Translations under genes and position numbers: made by a program
Part shown: positions 32,171 through 44,440 of the stretch, in pieces
Numbering within the stretch: position 1 is the first letter of the stretch
Layout of the letters: every line of letters starts with the position of its first letter
Notes under the pieces: generated by a model
What the model was told of the DNA's origin: nothing
Seen by the model: only the letters and a program-made list of their open reading frames with translations
Databases searched by the model: none
Origin: Narthecium ossifragum
Lineage: Eukaryota > Streptophyta > Magnoliopsida > Dioscoreales > Nartheciaceae
Assembly: GCA_963920575.1 (NCBI GenBank)
Contig: OY986975.1
Coordinates: 2,374,650 to 2,438,649 of the forward strand
Length of the DNA stretch: 64,000 nucleotides
Direction of reading: 5' to 3'

Positions 32171-33699
32171 TGACACGCCTTGAAAAGTGTCGTAGTCCTA
32201 ACAAGTACGCCAAAATTAGAAATTTATAATCCGAATCACTAACTAACTACTTTATGGGTAGATAGCAATGAGTCCGAGTCGAATCCACAGGGAACTAATA
32301 GTTTAAATCGTATACTAGGTATAATTTCTAGCCAAGGAGTTGGGGAAAAGATAATCTTTTGGATTTTATCTAGAACTAAACTAAAAAGATAAGAAAACGA
32401 ATAACTAATAAAAGATAAGATAATGCCAAGGAAATCTAATCAATAATAAAGAACTTACTAGGTATTCCTAAGATAAGAGCGAATAAATCAACTCAGATAG
32501 TTCATATAGTCGATAGGTGAATGGCTAGAACTCCTACCACTCAACGAAGGTCAATAAAGTCCTACGTTGTGGATAATATCAAGAATGGATATTGGTAAGT
32601 AATCAAGATGGTTCTGGCACCTTGAGATCGCATAATAGAATGTATCAAGGATTAGAGTTACCCTAGTGGTTCTGGCACTAGCGTAGTGGTACTAGCACAT
32701 AAGAAATCTCTAATCTTGAATTAAGATGAATAATGGATTAAGAAGCGGTCATAATGGTTCACATTATGTGTAATGGTCCTAGCATTATAAGGCCTTTAAT
32801 CACGAGAAGGAAATCCTCACATCCATGGTCCTAGCATAGACGTTTGACGAGAATCCCTAATCTCAAGCCCTAACATGCACAAGACCTAGATTTAGGACAT
32901 ATAGGAACAAATCATTCATCCATAAAATAAATCAACACCAATAGATATAAAGAAAATATAAATCAATCCATTCAACCATCAAAGTATGATTTACAACTCA
33001 TAATCTATAGAAAACCCTAATAAATAACTTTACTACATCATAGAATCCCAAAGCTAGGGTTTAGTTACTCATCTTAGGAAGGAGGTTCGTCGATGAAGGT
33101 TGTCGCCGCGCTCCACCTATGGATCTTCCACCTAAGATCTAACCTAATTTGTGGAAAAGAAGCTAAGAGAAACTCTAAGAAATGAAGAAAATTCGGCCAT
33201 CCCAGGCTGCCAAAACGCCCCCAAAGAAGGCTATTTATAGCCTAAGACAAACCCTAACTCGGATTAGTCAGGTTCCTTTTATTTTCCCCGCAGCACCAAA
33301 AGGGATCGATCTTCTTTGGGCTCGGATCGATCTTCTTTTTCCGAAGCTTGTTCTGCACCTCTGTACTAAAAATGACATATCTTCCTCTAGGAAACTCCAA
33401 ATCACGAACCGTAAAAAGTTCTAGAATTTAGACTTCAAGAGTTTTCCAACCATGTATAGCATATCATCTGGTTCTTCCTGAACAGGTACAGCTTTGATGT
33501 CGAAGATGACACATCTTTGCTCCTTTGCTCATTTGCTCCTAGCGAGTTCTTTATTTGTTCGTTTTAGCACCAAACTTAATCTAATCTTCGCTGAAGGCTC
33601 TTAAACCTGAAATGGGGAAAGGACAATCAAAATAGCATTGCTCGAAGACTAAAAAGACCTAGTTAAAAGGGTGATTTGTGCACTTTTCACGTCTTATCA
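32171..33699 (-). mobile_element. 5' LTR of the outer Athila-like element (1529 bp)
   Basis: TGACACGCC...GTCTTATCA, flanked on the right by TSD CCGAC (33700-33704). TATA box at 33231-33240 (minus strand), one GATCGATC pair at 33304/33325 (21 bp), and a hairpin array at about 32604-32850. In this copy one hairpin loop has been shortened to GTTCA and others have mismatches, as expected of an older insertion. Confidence 0.93.
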
Positions 33700-33704
33700 C
33701 CGAC

Positions 33705-34357
33705 TAAGTTAGGTCTTTGATTATTGTCATTGTTCATTGATGGTCGATGATGGGTTGAACTAGTTTGGCCAGCTTGGCTATTTTGGCCAAGACGGTTTTG
33801 ACTATGCATTAGATTTTGTAAGAGAACAAAACCGTTATTACCTCTAGGTCCCATGACCGTATTGGGCGGAAATGGACGATTGTTTTAGGTGGTGTTTTGG
33901 CCGATAGGGATCGTTGACATAGTTGGCCTAGCAACATTTGACCTAGGGTTTGTTTGAGATAAAGTTGCGTTAATAAAAGTCTGCATGGTATCGATAAAAG
34001 GCCTTAAAGCAGTGGCGATATGGCTGGCCATTTGCTGATTATTAGCATGTAAAGCTTCATCGACCATATTTTGGGTTGTACTTAACGTTATGTTTCCTGG
34101 ATCTATGCCACCTCTGGCCGATGTGTTTCCTCGCTCTACAGAGCGATAAACCACCCTATCTCGATATTCTATGTGTGGTAGGGGAACGGGCGGAGGCCTA
34201 TGTGGTTGGTCAAAGGGTGGAAAAATAACAGGCTCCTCTTCGACCACAGCTGGAATTTGCTGGCCATCGCCGGGATCGGCGTTTCCACTACTGCTATTAG
34301 TGTCCAACCCAGTCCTAGTAACTACCATTCCGTCTGGTTCAACTTGACCGATTTCCA
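33705..34357 (-). pseudogene. gag of the Tat element, N-terminal part
   Basis: Continues the gag found at 7757-10646 across the outer Athila insertion. The likely start is ATG at 34355-34357, about 17 nt after the PBS-like site; an upstream ATG in the same frame at 34430 is inside the LTR and less likely. The sequence is Pro/Asn-rich with a central part (about residues 70-140) of mixed composition. One in-frame stop, TAA at 33885-33887, breaks it; beyond it the same frame continues to the target site. Confidence 0.75.
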
Positions 34358-34373
34358 TAAAGACTTGACACAG

Positions 34374-34394
34374 GTTCCACCGGGCGTGCCAAAA
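34374..34394 (-). other. PBS-like site of the Tat element
   Basis: TTTGGCACGCCCGGTGG on the minus strand lies immediately downstream of the 5' LTR, the position of the primer-binding site. Similar strings follow the 5' LTR in other Tat-lineage elements. I do not assign the tRNA with certainty. Confidence 0.6.
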
Positions 34395-34396
34395 AA

Positions 34397-35650
34397 TGTT
34401 AGAGAGGAAATCTAACCGTTGACCGGTCAAATAGTCAAAGTCAAAATCCTATTCCACACTTAAGTATCAGATGATTGCAGTTAAGTTCTACTCCTTCGAA
34501 TAATCGAACCAGAGATGTCAAGAAATATGGAAATCTAGATTAGACCTAATTTAATAATCTAATTAAGACTAATTATCAGGATAAACTTAAAATAATCTAA
34601 ATTAGCCTAAGAAAAGCCTTAAATTATCTAAGATTACGGAATTAATTAAATAAAGCACAAAGATCAACCTAAATTACTGAATCTAGAAAATGCATTTAAA
34701 TCTATTCGGTTAACTTAATCTAAGAAATGAAAACTCCTAATATTAACTTAGTCTAATGGAAAACAGTAAAGAAAACTTAAAGAACAGAAAGAGTAAAAGA
34801 GGCTAATTAAACCTAAATTAATCTTAAAATACTCCTATAATCCTGAAGAAAAGAAACAGTAATTAATAAACTAATTTAAACTAATCTAGAACTAATTTAA
34901 CTTAAGTAAATCTACATTAATCTTAGATTAAACTATGCTAAAATGCAGAAACAAACAGAAATCCATTAACCTAGAACTGAAAGACAGAAACAAAAGGAGG
35001 AAACGATTAAAACGACTACATTATCTAGATTACGCTAAGAAAACAATAAAAGAAGCCATTAATCAAACTAAAAGATTATATTAATCAACTTACAGGTACA
35101 TACGAAACGAAAGCCATGCTTAAGAGCAGGTTACAGATTGTCGGGGGGGTTTACAGTGGAGAAGAGAAGCTATTTATTCTAAGGAACTAACTAACTGCTC
35201 CCGCCTTGAGGGTTGATGGCGTAAAAGGAGGAGATCGTGTGCGAACTGCTCCACAACAGCTTCTCCCACGTTCGTGTCTGGCTTGGAGAGTACACGTGGT
35301 CGATGCTCTTTCGTTGCATACGTCACGATTACGCTGGCTTACTTATCGTTTTCTTGTCCACGTCATACCTGCATGTGTTTTTCAACCATATTTGGCACAC
35401 GTGTTAATTGCTTTTGGACGATGACATTAAGTAGCATGTCCAATTGTGACTTTTGGGCGATTATCGTCCTTAGTCCCTTTAAATGATGTTGCCATATGGA
35501 CGATATCGTCCATTTGGTCGATAGATTCTATCGTCCATTTGGTCGATTGGTTTTATCTGGACGATAAGATTGTATAGTGATCGCCCATTTAATCACTGCT
35601 TTTTGCTTACGTGTCCGTCATTAATTATTTAGCCATTATTTTGGCTAACA
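34397..35650 (-). mobile_element. 5' LTR of the Tat element (1254 bp)
   Basis: TGTTAG...CTAACA ends form a short inverted repeat. A TATA-like AATAAATAG is on the minus strand near 35171-35180. The U3 near 35490-35570 contains repeats of a GGTCGAT/ATCGTCCA pattern, including the palindrome GACGATATCGTC. 35651-35655 (CCATC) is the presumed TSD; its partner is outside the window. Confidence 0.8.
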
Positions 35651-36639
35651 CCATCATCTTTACTATTGTATTGATTATTCAATAGATAGCTATATATCGA
35701 TTGGTTGATCGAGTTCATCTATAGAACCATACCAATAGACTAGATCAACTAATCAGTATATAACTACCAATATGTGCGGAAACCCATTGATAAAAACGTC
35801 AAATAAACTCCAAATTCGGTGAGAAAATGAGTTTTTTGTGTTAAAATCAAACATTTTGTGATGCCATATGTTAAATGTAGGTGATAAAAACGCAACTAAA
35901 GTTGATTTCACAAGGTTTGGGAATTTACGAGGTCTAGATCTAGGTATGGAAACCCCTCACATGGAGAGGGAGTTCTTGGTTGGTTGCCAAAGACGAAGGA
36001 CTTCGGTTGCCATTTGCCGAAGGGAGGAAAACCGCTTGAGCTGCTAGTAGCCAGAGAAGAAGAGAGCAGTTGCCATTTGTCGAAGAAGAGGCTTCTCCGT
36101 TCGTTCGGTGCTAACAGTCACTTAAAGGTGTTTTGTTAATTAAGGGTAGTTTGGGTAAGGTTCAGAATATGGTGTGGTGTGGTGGTGAGTAGTTTAGCAT
36201 GCTTTAAAAGTTAGGGTGTGGTGTAACGAGTGAATGTGATGCGTTGAGTCAAAATTGGGTGCGAATAGAACTCCCTAAATTCTTTTGATGGATGGAACCG
36301 AATAAATGGAACTTATTTTTAGGAAACACCCTTGAAGGATATTCTGATTATAAAATTTTTATTTACATTATTTATTTTCCAGGAGAAATTATAACCAAGA
36401 TTGTAATAAAAAAATTAATTATGTAATTTAAAGGCGAATGCTGCACATTCGATTTATTGCCTCATTTTCAACATATAAGTCTAGATAGAATATTTCCAAA
36501 ATATTGCCACTTTATGTCTTCCTTTACAATAAACAGAATCTACATCATATGGGTAATTCTATTAACATCACAAGAATTACTATGTACACCATAATACTAT
36601 TTAACCACCTATCATTATATTACATGTTTAGTGGTTGTC
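35651..36639. other. Intergenic, no gene seen
   Basis: AT-rich sequence between the retrotransposon nest and the next solo LTR. No ORF above background and no recognised repeat. Confidence 0.6.
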
Positions 36640-36806
36640 TGATAAGACTTGAAAAGTGCACAAAACACTCTTGTAATTTGGCTTTGTTGGGCCCCGAGCA
36701 ATGCTGGACTGACTACTTTTATTCCATTTCAGATATAACAGACCCTCCTACGAGTTAGATCAACTTTGGAGCTAAAACAGGTGTATTCTGGCGATTTTAC
36801 AAGTTA

Positions 36807-37103
36807 GATCGATCGGCCTCAACAGGTTCGATCGATCCAACTCAACCAACGAGGGGACGATGAACAAGGCTGGATCGATCGAAGTTCAAGAGTTGGATCG
36901 ATCCAGCACGGGATGTAGCACAGCAACAACGGTTCGATCGATTGGACGAGACAGTTGGATCGATCCAGCACGGGAGTTACCAGCAAGTAAAGGCGTAGGA
37001 TCGATCAAACTTCAAGAGTTAGATCGATCCGGCTCGGGCGTTGCTCACAACATCAGGAAGTTAAGGAGTAAGATCGATCCAACCTCCGAAAGACGGATCG
37101 ATC
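36807..37103 (+). promoter_or_regulatory. Five GATCGATC pairs
   Basis: Pairs at 36807/36830, 36873/36896, 36936/36958, 36999/37022 and 37072/37096: 22-24 bp within pairs, 63-73 bp between pairs. One copy (36936) has T for the last C. The array ends about 70 bp upstream of the TATA-like box. Confidence 0.72.
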
Positions 37104-37560
37104 CGACGCGGACAGAGGCAAAAATCGACGGCTCGGATCTAATCCGTGGGAGGTTGTCTCAGGGGCTATTCTATAAGTAGTCATTGTTTAGGGATTGTTA
37201 GGGGGGCTTTTCCATACGTTTTTGGGGAGAGTTTTCCTACCTTTTTCCATCTTTTTCTTCGACGATTCCTTGGAGGAGATCCATGGCGGGAGGAGATCAT
37301 CAACTTCTACCGATGGATTATCCCCTAAAGATGAGTAACTAAAACCCTAACCATGGGATTCTTATGATGTAACTAGGGTTTTTGCTAGGGATTTCTTAGA
37401 TCTAGGGTTTGTATACACGATTATTTGGTTTTATGGATTAATCTATATTTTCTCTATCTTTGTGTTGATTTCTTGCTGGATTTATGAATCGTTCTTGCTT
37501 GCACTTGATTCTAGAGCTTGTGTATGTTAGGGCGTGGATTGGATTCATCCAAATAAGAGG

Positions 37561-37654
37561 ATCATGCTAGTCCCATGATATCTCAGATGGAATCTTATTC
37601 GTGATTAGGGATTGTATAGTGCTAGTCCCACTATAGTAGTGCTAGTCCCACTGC
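37561..37654 (+). other. Constant-loop hairpins with loop CTAGTCC
   Basis: 37561-37579: stem ATCATG/CATGAT. 37615-37635: stem TATAGTG/CACTATA. 37638-37652: stem AGTG/CACT, extended by a G-T and a G-C pair. The loop is CTAGTCC in all three, differing from CTAGAAC in the other family. Confidence 0.72.
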
Positions 37655-38232
37655 GTTCCATCCCTAATCCTTCATGCATCTTACCTTTGTAGTTTCGGCC
37701 ATCGAGATGCGAAGTCATCTCGATATTACGCCTAAATCCATATCTATGCCAGTATTTGCGATGAACTCATCTGAGTAAGAGGGTTCATTAGCAGTGAACG
37801 TAACTAATCATTCGGTCACTGATATTTCGATAATTGTTCTTGCCGATAAGGAATCCTAAACAGAACTTGTCGAGTGATAAAGTGAACTAGCCATTCACTT
37901 ATCAACTTTTAGGAAGCCATTCATCGTGTGTGCATGCCCTGATCTTTGGAAAACCTGGTAGATCCTTAGTTACTGATTAAGAATCCTATGGTCCTTTCTC
38001 TCATATTCCTAAAATCTTCTAGTATAATTTTAGTTTAATTTCGACTTGTAATCTTTTATCAACTTATTAGTAGGAGATTTACTAAGTATTTGATTTCAAT
38101 CCCTTAAATCCCTGTGAACTCGACTCGGACTCTCCACTATCTACTAGTTCTTAGTAGTTAAAGTAGAGCACCGAAATATATTTGTAATTTTGAGTAGACT
38201 TGTTAAGGAACGACACTTTTCAAGTCGTATCA

Positions 38233-39311
38233 TTGCCCACCAATTCACTAAACACTAACACCAAACTAAGTACAAATTATTCAGTTCGGCGGTTGCCCAT
38301 CGACTACCAAACACAAATTTTACAGAGCTGTTTGGTTCGCTATATAAGTATAAAATTACTTAGTAATTCTTGTGATATATTTAGAATTATCCATTCCATA
38401 TATGTATTGTTTACATATTATGTATATCACCCCTACATGGCTACAATATAACTCCCCTGCCCCCAACAACACACTCCCACATTAGACACTTTTTCATGTT
38501 TACATTTTACCCCCTTTCTTACAGTAAGAAATTTTCAGAGTTCATCCCAAAAGATTTACACACTTTACATCCTTAAACCCAGTTGGGCACTCAAATATCA
38601 AACCCAAGGATCCAAAGAACAGTTGATTCCACAATTACAACATACCAATGCCCCAAAGAGAACTTCTGCAAGGCCATCAAGCAACACTGACAAAACTCAA
38701 GGTGATGCTATGCTTCCTGACAAGAAAAGGTTTGTAGCATACAACCAAGGCCAACTGCAAAAACTAAATGACTGCTTTGTTTAGGTGATGCTATGCTTCC
38801 TGATAAGAAAAGGTTTGTAGCATACAACCAAGGCCAACTGCAAAAATTAAATGACTGCTTTGTCTAGCAAAATCCTGCAACTGCAAATACAAGTTCGAAA
38901 CTCGGGAGAATACAGATCAAAAAGAGCAAACCAATAGTTGCGATCACATTCGATAAGGTTTTACTGCATAAGAGTACCCTTACATGTGACACATACTGAT
39001 ACATCATAGGCTCAAAACACCATGAATACCAAACCTGGTTTTACTGCATAAGAGTACCCTTACATGTGACACATACTGATACATCATAGGCTCAAAACAC
39101 CATGAATACCAAACCTGACAGCAGCACTCACAACGCTCACATGATCATGTCCATATACAGTCCAGTCCGGTCCAACTATCCCAGCTAACCCTCAGAGACA
39201 GGAAAACACCAAAAAGAGAACAAGCTACTACCTGAAGTCAAAACTAGCTTCAAATGGCCAAAAGAGTAACAAACTGAGACACTAGAGCTGATGGCTGGTT
39301 TGCAGAGTCGT
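38233..39311. repeat. Desaturase 3' flank with two local tandem duplications
   Basis: An 84-bp unit is duplicated at 38701-38784 and 38785-38868, and an 80-bp unit at 38957-39036 and 39037-39116; the copies differ little or not at all. They may lie partly in the 3' UTR of the desaturase, whose end I cannot place. No ORF. Confidence 0.8.
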
Positions 39312-42300
39312 TTAAAGCTGCACTTCCCTGTCGTAGATCCAGCTGAATGGTATGGTGGGTGCTTGCTTTGCCCTCCCCTGAGCTCTTTCTTCTAGTTTTC
39401 GGATTCTCATGGCAAGAGTGCAAACATAGTCTTGAGCTTTCTTACCCTCTCCAGAGAGACCGGACAATGCCTCTACCTTCCACCTGCCGACAAGAAACTC
39501 CAGTATATCTGCATAGTCCTTTGCTGTGTAAACCCCCATGCGTTGAGCCACAGAGGAGAAGTGCTCGAACAGGTTGTCATCACGCCCATCATACATCAGA
39601 TGGGCTGGCATCGAGATCTTCTTCCTCATCATGTCAGCAAAGGCCACAACAGTGCCATCCGGGTCAATCTCAAACAGCTTCTCCACAATCTTAGTGTATG
39701 CAGTCTCATGGCGCTTCTCATCTGAGGCAATAGTGCCACAAATCTGAGCCAATTTCAAGTCCCCGTAATCCTTGGCATGCCTTGCGGTGTTCCCATGGGA
39801 AATGAAGGTTGCTCGTTCTTGAAAAGAAGTGTAGATAAATCCGAGGTAAGGGCTGTTTTCTGTCCTAGGATCCTTGAAGCAGAAAAAATATAAGTCGTCA
39901 GTATTCTAAAGTGCAAAAACGGTTTATAGTAGCATACTCCGTCCTGCTGCCAATGTGCCAGTTAATTAGATATTGAGGGACATAACCACAGGGTCAAAGG
40001 CTCCGAAGACTCGGTTGAAGAGAACCACAAGCCGGAAAGAAAAGAAAACAAGGAAGTAATTGTAATTGATTAGGTTCCGAAACCAGTATTTATAATCAGA
40101 TGCCATTTTGCAAGGACACTCAAACAAGTCAATAACAATGATGTGCTGTTTATCTTCCTTCATCCCCACACCCAACAAATTATAGCACGAGTGACCACCA
40201 TAAATATAGATGATGAAAACTAAAGCCATTTCCATGTGTGAATTTGTTCACAATATTGCAATGCATGATTAATCTTCTCTTTCGAAAATTACCAAGAGAA
40301 GCAAAGATAAACTTAATTGAATGCAAAAGACTGCAGAAAGCAACAAGCAAAGATTTCATACCATCCCTGAACCTATCAAGTACTGAATTGTCTTCTCAAT
40401 TTGTTTCATGTCAACTCTTCCTGAAAGGTATAGATACTTGTTAAGCAGGTCCCCATGTCTATTTTCTTCAGCAGTCCATGCCCTCGTCCAAACAGCCCAA
40501 GAAGTAAGGCTGGCACCTGTCTCATCTCGGACACCATCAAGGGTATTGAGCATCGTTTGATATGTCGGCAGGGCTTCCTCTGTAACCATATCTCCAACCA
40601 AGACAACAAAATATTCATCAGGAATCTCCTTGGCCCGCGCTCTCAATTCCCTAACTTCATCATGGAATCCCTCAGAAGAAGGATCAGGTAGAAAATCCTG
40701 AGGCTGCCAACACTTCTCAACGGGCTTCAGATGTACCAAGATGTTGTCCTCTGCCCAGCCCTCCAATGACTTAAAGATCTCAATCTTTTGAGGTGGCATT
40801 GAATGAGTAACTTGAACATGGACCTCCCGCGGAGGAGCGAATGGCTTCTTTGGAATCTCAACCCTGAAACAAGTGCAGATAAAATTCTGTGCTTAAAGGG
40901 ATTTTCTACAGTACTTAAATCAATGCCAGGTTTAAAGAGGTTTTGGAAGGCATGATGAACATTCCGCCATATACATATTCTCAAGTCTATCTCAAACTTA
41001 GAAGGCTCACAATTGTAAACTTAAAAGATCAGAAAACTAGGACAAGCAACAATAGGAACGGCTGAATGCTTTAATTAAGACTAATGTAAAGTGAACTTTA
41101 CAACAGATGTTACTATATTAGGATTTGATTACCCCACATATAGTGCTCAAACCGAAATATCGGCAAATGAAGATCGAAGCAGACAGCTAAAGATAGGAAA
41201 GATGTAAAAAAAAAAGAAACTATACTGAATGTGTAAACTTAAGGAGTAGGAGAAGAAGGCAGACTGAACCAACAATCTGATTAACTCAATGAAAGTTCAG
41301 ATGCAAAGTAAGTTTCTAAAATCAAGACAACTTAAGAAACTACTGTATCATGATACATATAAAAAAAAGGGGCAAGAGTGTCATTTGTCTCATCAGACAC
41401 TTATGCAACCATGATCCAAAAATCATGCAGATCTGTAAAGATCTCCTATGCAATACATCATCAATTTGGCCAAAAAAAGTAGACAAAAAAAATAAGCCAT
41501 AAAAAAACAAGCAATAAACCTTATCATAGCCAGGATGAAAATCAGCAGTCAACAATGTAATGAAGACACCGATCACAAATACAAGTAGATAATCTAACTG
41601 AAGTCACAAGAGAAAATCCAGTTTTCCAAGTAATGTCATCGACAACGCTGGCTCACAAGTCACAAGCTGTATCTTTAACTGCAATTGTGAGTAATGACAA
41701 CCATAGATCAAGAACAAACAAGTTCAGAATCCTCCACGCATCAACTATATATCGTCCCAACGACTTTTACATTAGGTAACTTAAAAATACCAAGTACACT
41801 GCACTGGATACAAAGCAGTTTAAAACTCTCTAGGACATATGCTCTTACTTACAGGTATCCTATCAACTTTTGCTATTATAATCTGCATTCGTGGTAATTT
41901 AACGAGAATAAAATATGCATATGCGAGAGGTATCATAGTATACCGTGAACACAGAAAAGTATAGATGCTTTCAGATAATATAGATTTTAGATAATCTTTA
42001 TTAGATATCAGAAAATATATCTAGGTGAGGAGAAAAAACTTTGTAACCATGTCGAGATTGATAAAGAGTGTTCCTTATCATTGTGCTTCATTGCATGAGT
42101 GTTGCATGGTATGACATGGTAAAATTATACATAATATAGACAACAATTTTCGTGCTAGGATACTTAACCTCCAATACTAGAATCATTGCATATAACAGGA
42201 AAAAGGTAAATAAAAAGAAAACTTGTCAACTTTACATAAGGTACTTGGATTACATAAAAATGTGCCCCCAGCCTATTCCTCCAAACTCTGTCAATGTTAA

Positions 42301-44315
42301 ACTAATGCAGCATGTGTATTCTATTTAAAACCGTCTATCAACAAGCTGAACTCCACGAATCAGAGAATACTTCAATTTTCATATAGAGTACCAGAATCAT
42401 AGCGACAGATAACATCCATTCAATTCTAAGTTAACCCAGTATGCCTTTCAGGAGAATATTTGTGATTTAACTTTTAGTTGAAAATCTTCTATTCCCAATC
42501 GAGTGTGTCCAAGTTGCTCAAGGAAACAGCATGGTCACCTCTTCTAATGGATAGAAATACTAGAGTAATTTAGCATATTTTAAAGCACAGAACATTAGGA
42601 ATTCATTTCCACAGCACAAGAACAAAATTAAAATGAAATCACAAAATCTTAACTCATTCATCCTTTTCTTGCTGATGGCGGCTCGTGGCAAGATTGCATA
42701 CAATGGAAGACATTTATGTACTGCGTAAATTACAGGGTAACTATTTTCTACATAAGCATATCTAGTTTTACTTCCAATATGAACATTGATGTTTACTCTG
42801 CATGCAATGGAACACATTTCTGTAATGTGTAAATTACCGTGCAACTATTTCTACATAAGCACATCTGGTTTTTACTTCCAATATCAACATTGGTGTTTAC
42901 TTGTTGTGTGCTGTTGTGGTAATTGTCATCTTGAAACATGCCATCATAGTAACTCCTAAGCATGGATAATCACATAGATAAAATCCTCAAGTTACCTCCA
43001 GTAAAATTTACAATGACAAACTCACTGAGATAGATACAGAGAAAAGAAAATTAAACCAGGAAAATGTTAACGTGAGCTGCCATGCTTCAATGCCCCAATA
43101 GAAATCTTTAACTCAAAGATTTAAATAATAATGCGAAAGAAGTTCAAGAACAATACATAAAATGCTCGGAACCAGCTTTTAAACAACCAGCAAACTAATC
43201 ATGACCAACATTAAGATCCAAGCATACCTTCTACATCAATCCACAAAACCTTCAATGATTAAAGGATGGAGAGAACCAACAAGTTTGCAAATCCTCAGTT
43301 GATCAATAGCAATGCATGTGCAAAGCCATCAATCACTCTTTATGCGACTAATTCAAGCACATTAATCCAGATTGACCAAATAACATATTGCTTTTAACCA
43401 AAACAACCTTAAAAGACCCACATAAAAACCCCACCCATAAAAAACCCACCGCTCGGTATATTCCCCATTCCAAAAATTTCACCAAACCTATGACCGCATC
43501 CCTACGGACCAAAACGACACATCAAACTAATAATAATCTAAAACGCCATCCATTTAAGCACCAGAAATCCAAGCAAAAACATATGGAAATATTGCACTTG
43601 AAGAAAAGTACTGACACAAGCGCCTCAAACTCCTACCCTCCAACAGAAGATTCAAATAAATCATGGAACAAAGAGAACGCGCCAGGAACCCCAAACAAAG
43701 CTCCAAAATCTGGCAAAAAACAAAGACAATCATCGATATGCTAATACCATTCTACAGAGTCCCCCACCCAAAAAAACAACCGAGACCAAGACACCAAGAA
43801 CATCAAAATCCCTCTTGTGATCAAACCCAGCTCAAAATCATCAAGAAAACAACTACCAACGACCGGAAACGGAGCAACTCGATACAAAAGGGGATTCCAC
43901 CATCAAAAGACGCGACACCCATATCGCGAAAAGGGAAATGCTAACACAATCTTTCAAAGCGTCCACCCAAAAAACAACCCAGACAAAAAACACCAATCTC
44001 ATCAAAACCCCTCCTCCGATCAAGCCCAACTCAAAATCATCAACAAAACAAAGCACCAACAGCAAGAAATGGAGCAACTCCGACCAAATAGGGCCTTATA
44101 CTATCAAAACACCAGATACCCACATCCTCAAAATGATCGAAATGATCGGATACCACGAACCATGCACTAATAAATAATAAAAACAGAGCAGTGGCAGCTT
44201 ACTTCGTGGCGGAGGGGATGGTGGAGGCCATGGAGACCCTGGGGGATCTGGGGGTCCTCTTGGGGGCGGAGAAGCATAGGAAGGGCTCGGGTCGGAAAGC
44301 CAATCTCGAAGCCAT
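39312..44315 (-). CDS. SAD: Stearoyl-[acyl-carrier-protein] 9-desaturase, plastidial
   Basis: Three coding exons on the minus strand: 44315-44203, 40863-40362 and 39872-39312, giving 391 residues, the usual family length. Introns (3339 and 489 bp) have GT...AG ends. Exon 1 encodes a transit peptide rich in Ser, Arg and Pro, with [10 protein letters not shown] at its end. The mature enzyme begins near [20 protein letters not shown]. The two diiron-ligand motifs are present: EENRH (residues 170-174) and DEKRH (256-260). In the plastid stroma this soluble enzyme uses ferredoxin and O2 to convert stearoyl-ACP to oleoyl-ACP, the first step to unsaturated fatty acids. The ATG at 44313-44315 has a good context (AACAATGGC); an in-frame ATG at 44486 would extend into the leader and is rejected. 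The gene appears intact. Confidence 0.95.
42700..42900. repeat. Degenerate tandem duplication in desaturase intron 1
   Basis: Two roughly 105-bp units share ATGCAATGGAA..., GTAAATTAC and CTACATAAGCA...TTTTACTTCCAATAT...AACATTG. Divergence of over 10% suggests an old duplication. Confidence 0.65.
43759..44160. repeat. About 202-bp tandem duplication in desaturase intron 1
   Basis: Units begin near 43759 and 43961. Shared blocks include CAACTCAAAATCATCAA and GGAGCAACTC. The second unit ends about 40 bp from the exon 1 splice donor. The long plus-strand open frames here (43388-44177) are A/C-rich and not genes. Confidence 0.65.
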
Positions 44316-44440
44316 TGTTATCGGGATGAGAGAGCTCTTCTTCGTCTTCCAATGGAGCCTTCGCTCTTCTTCTGTTTTTGCTGTGCCTTTGGTGGAGAAA
44401 ACTAGAGAGAGAGAGAAAGTGAGAGGTTTAATAGGAGCCA
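44316..44440 (-). promoter_or_regulatory. Desaturase core promoter and 5' leader
   Basis: On the minus strand, TATTAAA (44427-44433) is followed by a CT-rich tract (44402-44418) that resembles a plant Y patch, then about 85 nt of leader to the ATG. The positions fit a core promoter; the transcription start is not proven. Confidence 0.5.

Larger units (their letters stand above)
10647..33699 (-). mobile_element. Outer Athila-like element, non-autonomous, split by a younger element
   Basis: Minus-strand order: 5' LTR 32171-33699, PBS 32146-32163, a short coding region 31869-30061, the 3' non-coding region 15578-13190, PPT 13189-13178, and a compound 3' LTR 13177-10647. A younger element (15584-30036) sits in the middle, within a GTTGCCTCCC motif that also follows pol in that younger element. 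No full protease, RT or integrase is present in the remaining 4.5 kb of internal sequence, so it would have depended on enzymes from relatives. The 3' LTR is a fusion of two LTR subtypes. Confidence 0.85.
1..35650 (-). mobile_element. Degraded Ty3/gypsy retrotransposon, Tat lineage (bottom layer of nest; 3' LTR outside window)
   Basis: Read on the minus strand the order is 5' LTR (34397-35650), gag (34357-33705, continuing at 10646-7757), protease, RT, two RNase H domains, integrase (stop at 1815-1817), and then an ORF on the opposite strand at 2-1679. An archaeal-type second RNase H and an antisense ORF between pol and the 3' LTR are known hallmarks of the Tat lineage (Retand/Grande/Ogre relatives). 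The element is interrupted by a solo LTR at 5061-6643 and an Athila-like element at 10647-33699, each with a perfect 5-bp TSD. Several in-frame stops, frameshifts and a lost integrase catalytic Glu show it is dead. The 3' LTR and matching TSD (CCATC expected, from 35651-35655) lie left of the window. Confidence 0.88.
36640..38232 (+). mobile_element. Solo LTR, divergent Athila-type family (1593 bp)
   Basis: TGATAAGACTTGAAAAGTGC...TTTTCAAGTCGTATCA, with the same terminal inverted-repeat design as the other Athila LTRs but otherwise strongly diverged. The TSD is TTGTC (36635-36639) against TTGCC (38233-38237), one mismatch. Contents in order: five GATCGATC pairs (36807-37103), TATA-like CTATAAGTAG (37171-37180), then three constant-loop hairpins (37561-37654). 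No second LTR is found within the window, so it is a solo LTR. Confidence 0.88.

Noticed and set aside
38200..38451. Small ORF at the end of the solo LTR
   Set aside because: Starts in the LTR and runs across its boundary into flanking DNA, so it cannot be an old gene.
43388..44177. Plus-strand Lys/Thr/Pro-rich ORFs
   Set aside because: A/C-rich tandem repeat within desaturase intron 1; no domain and no conserved start.
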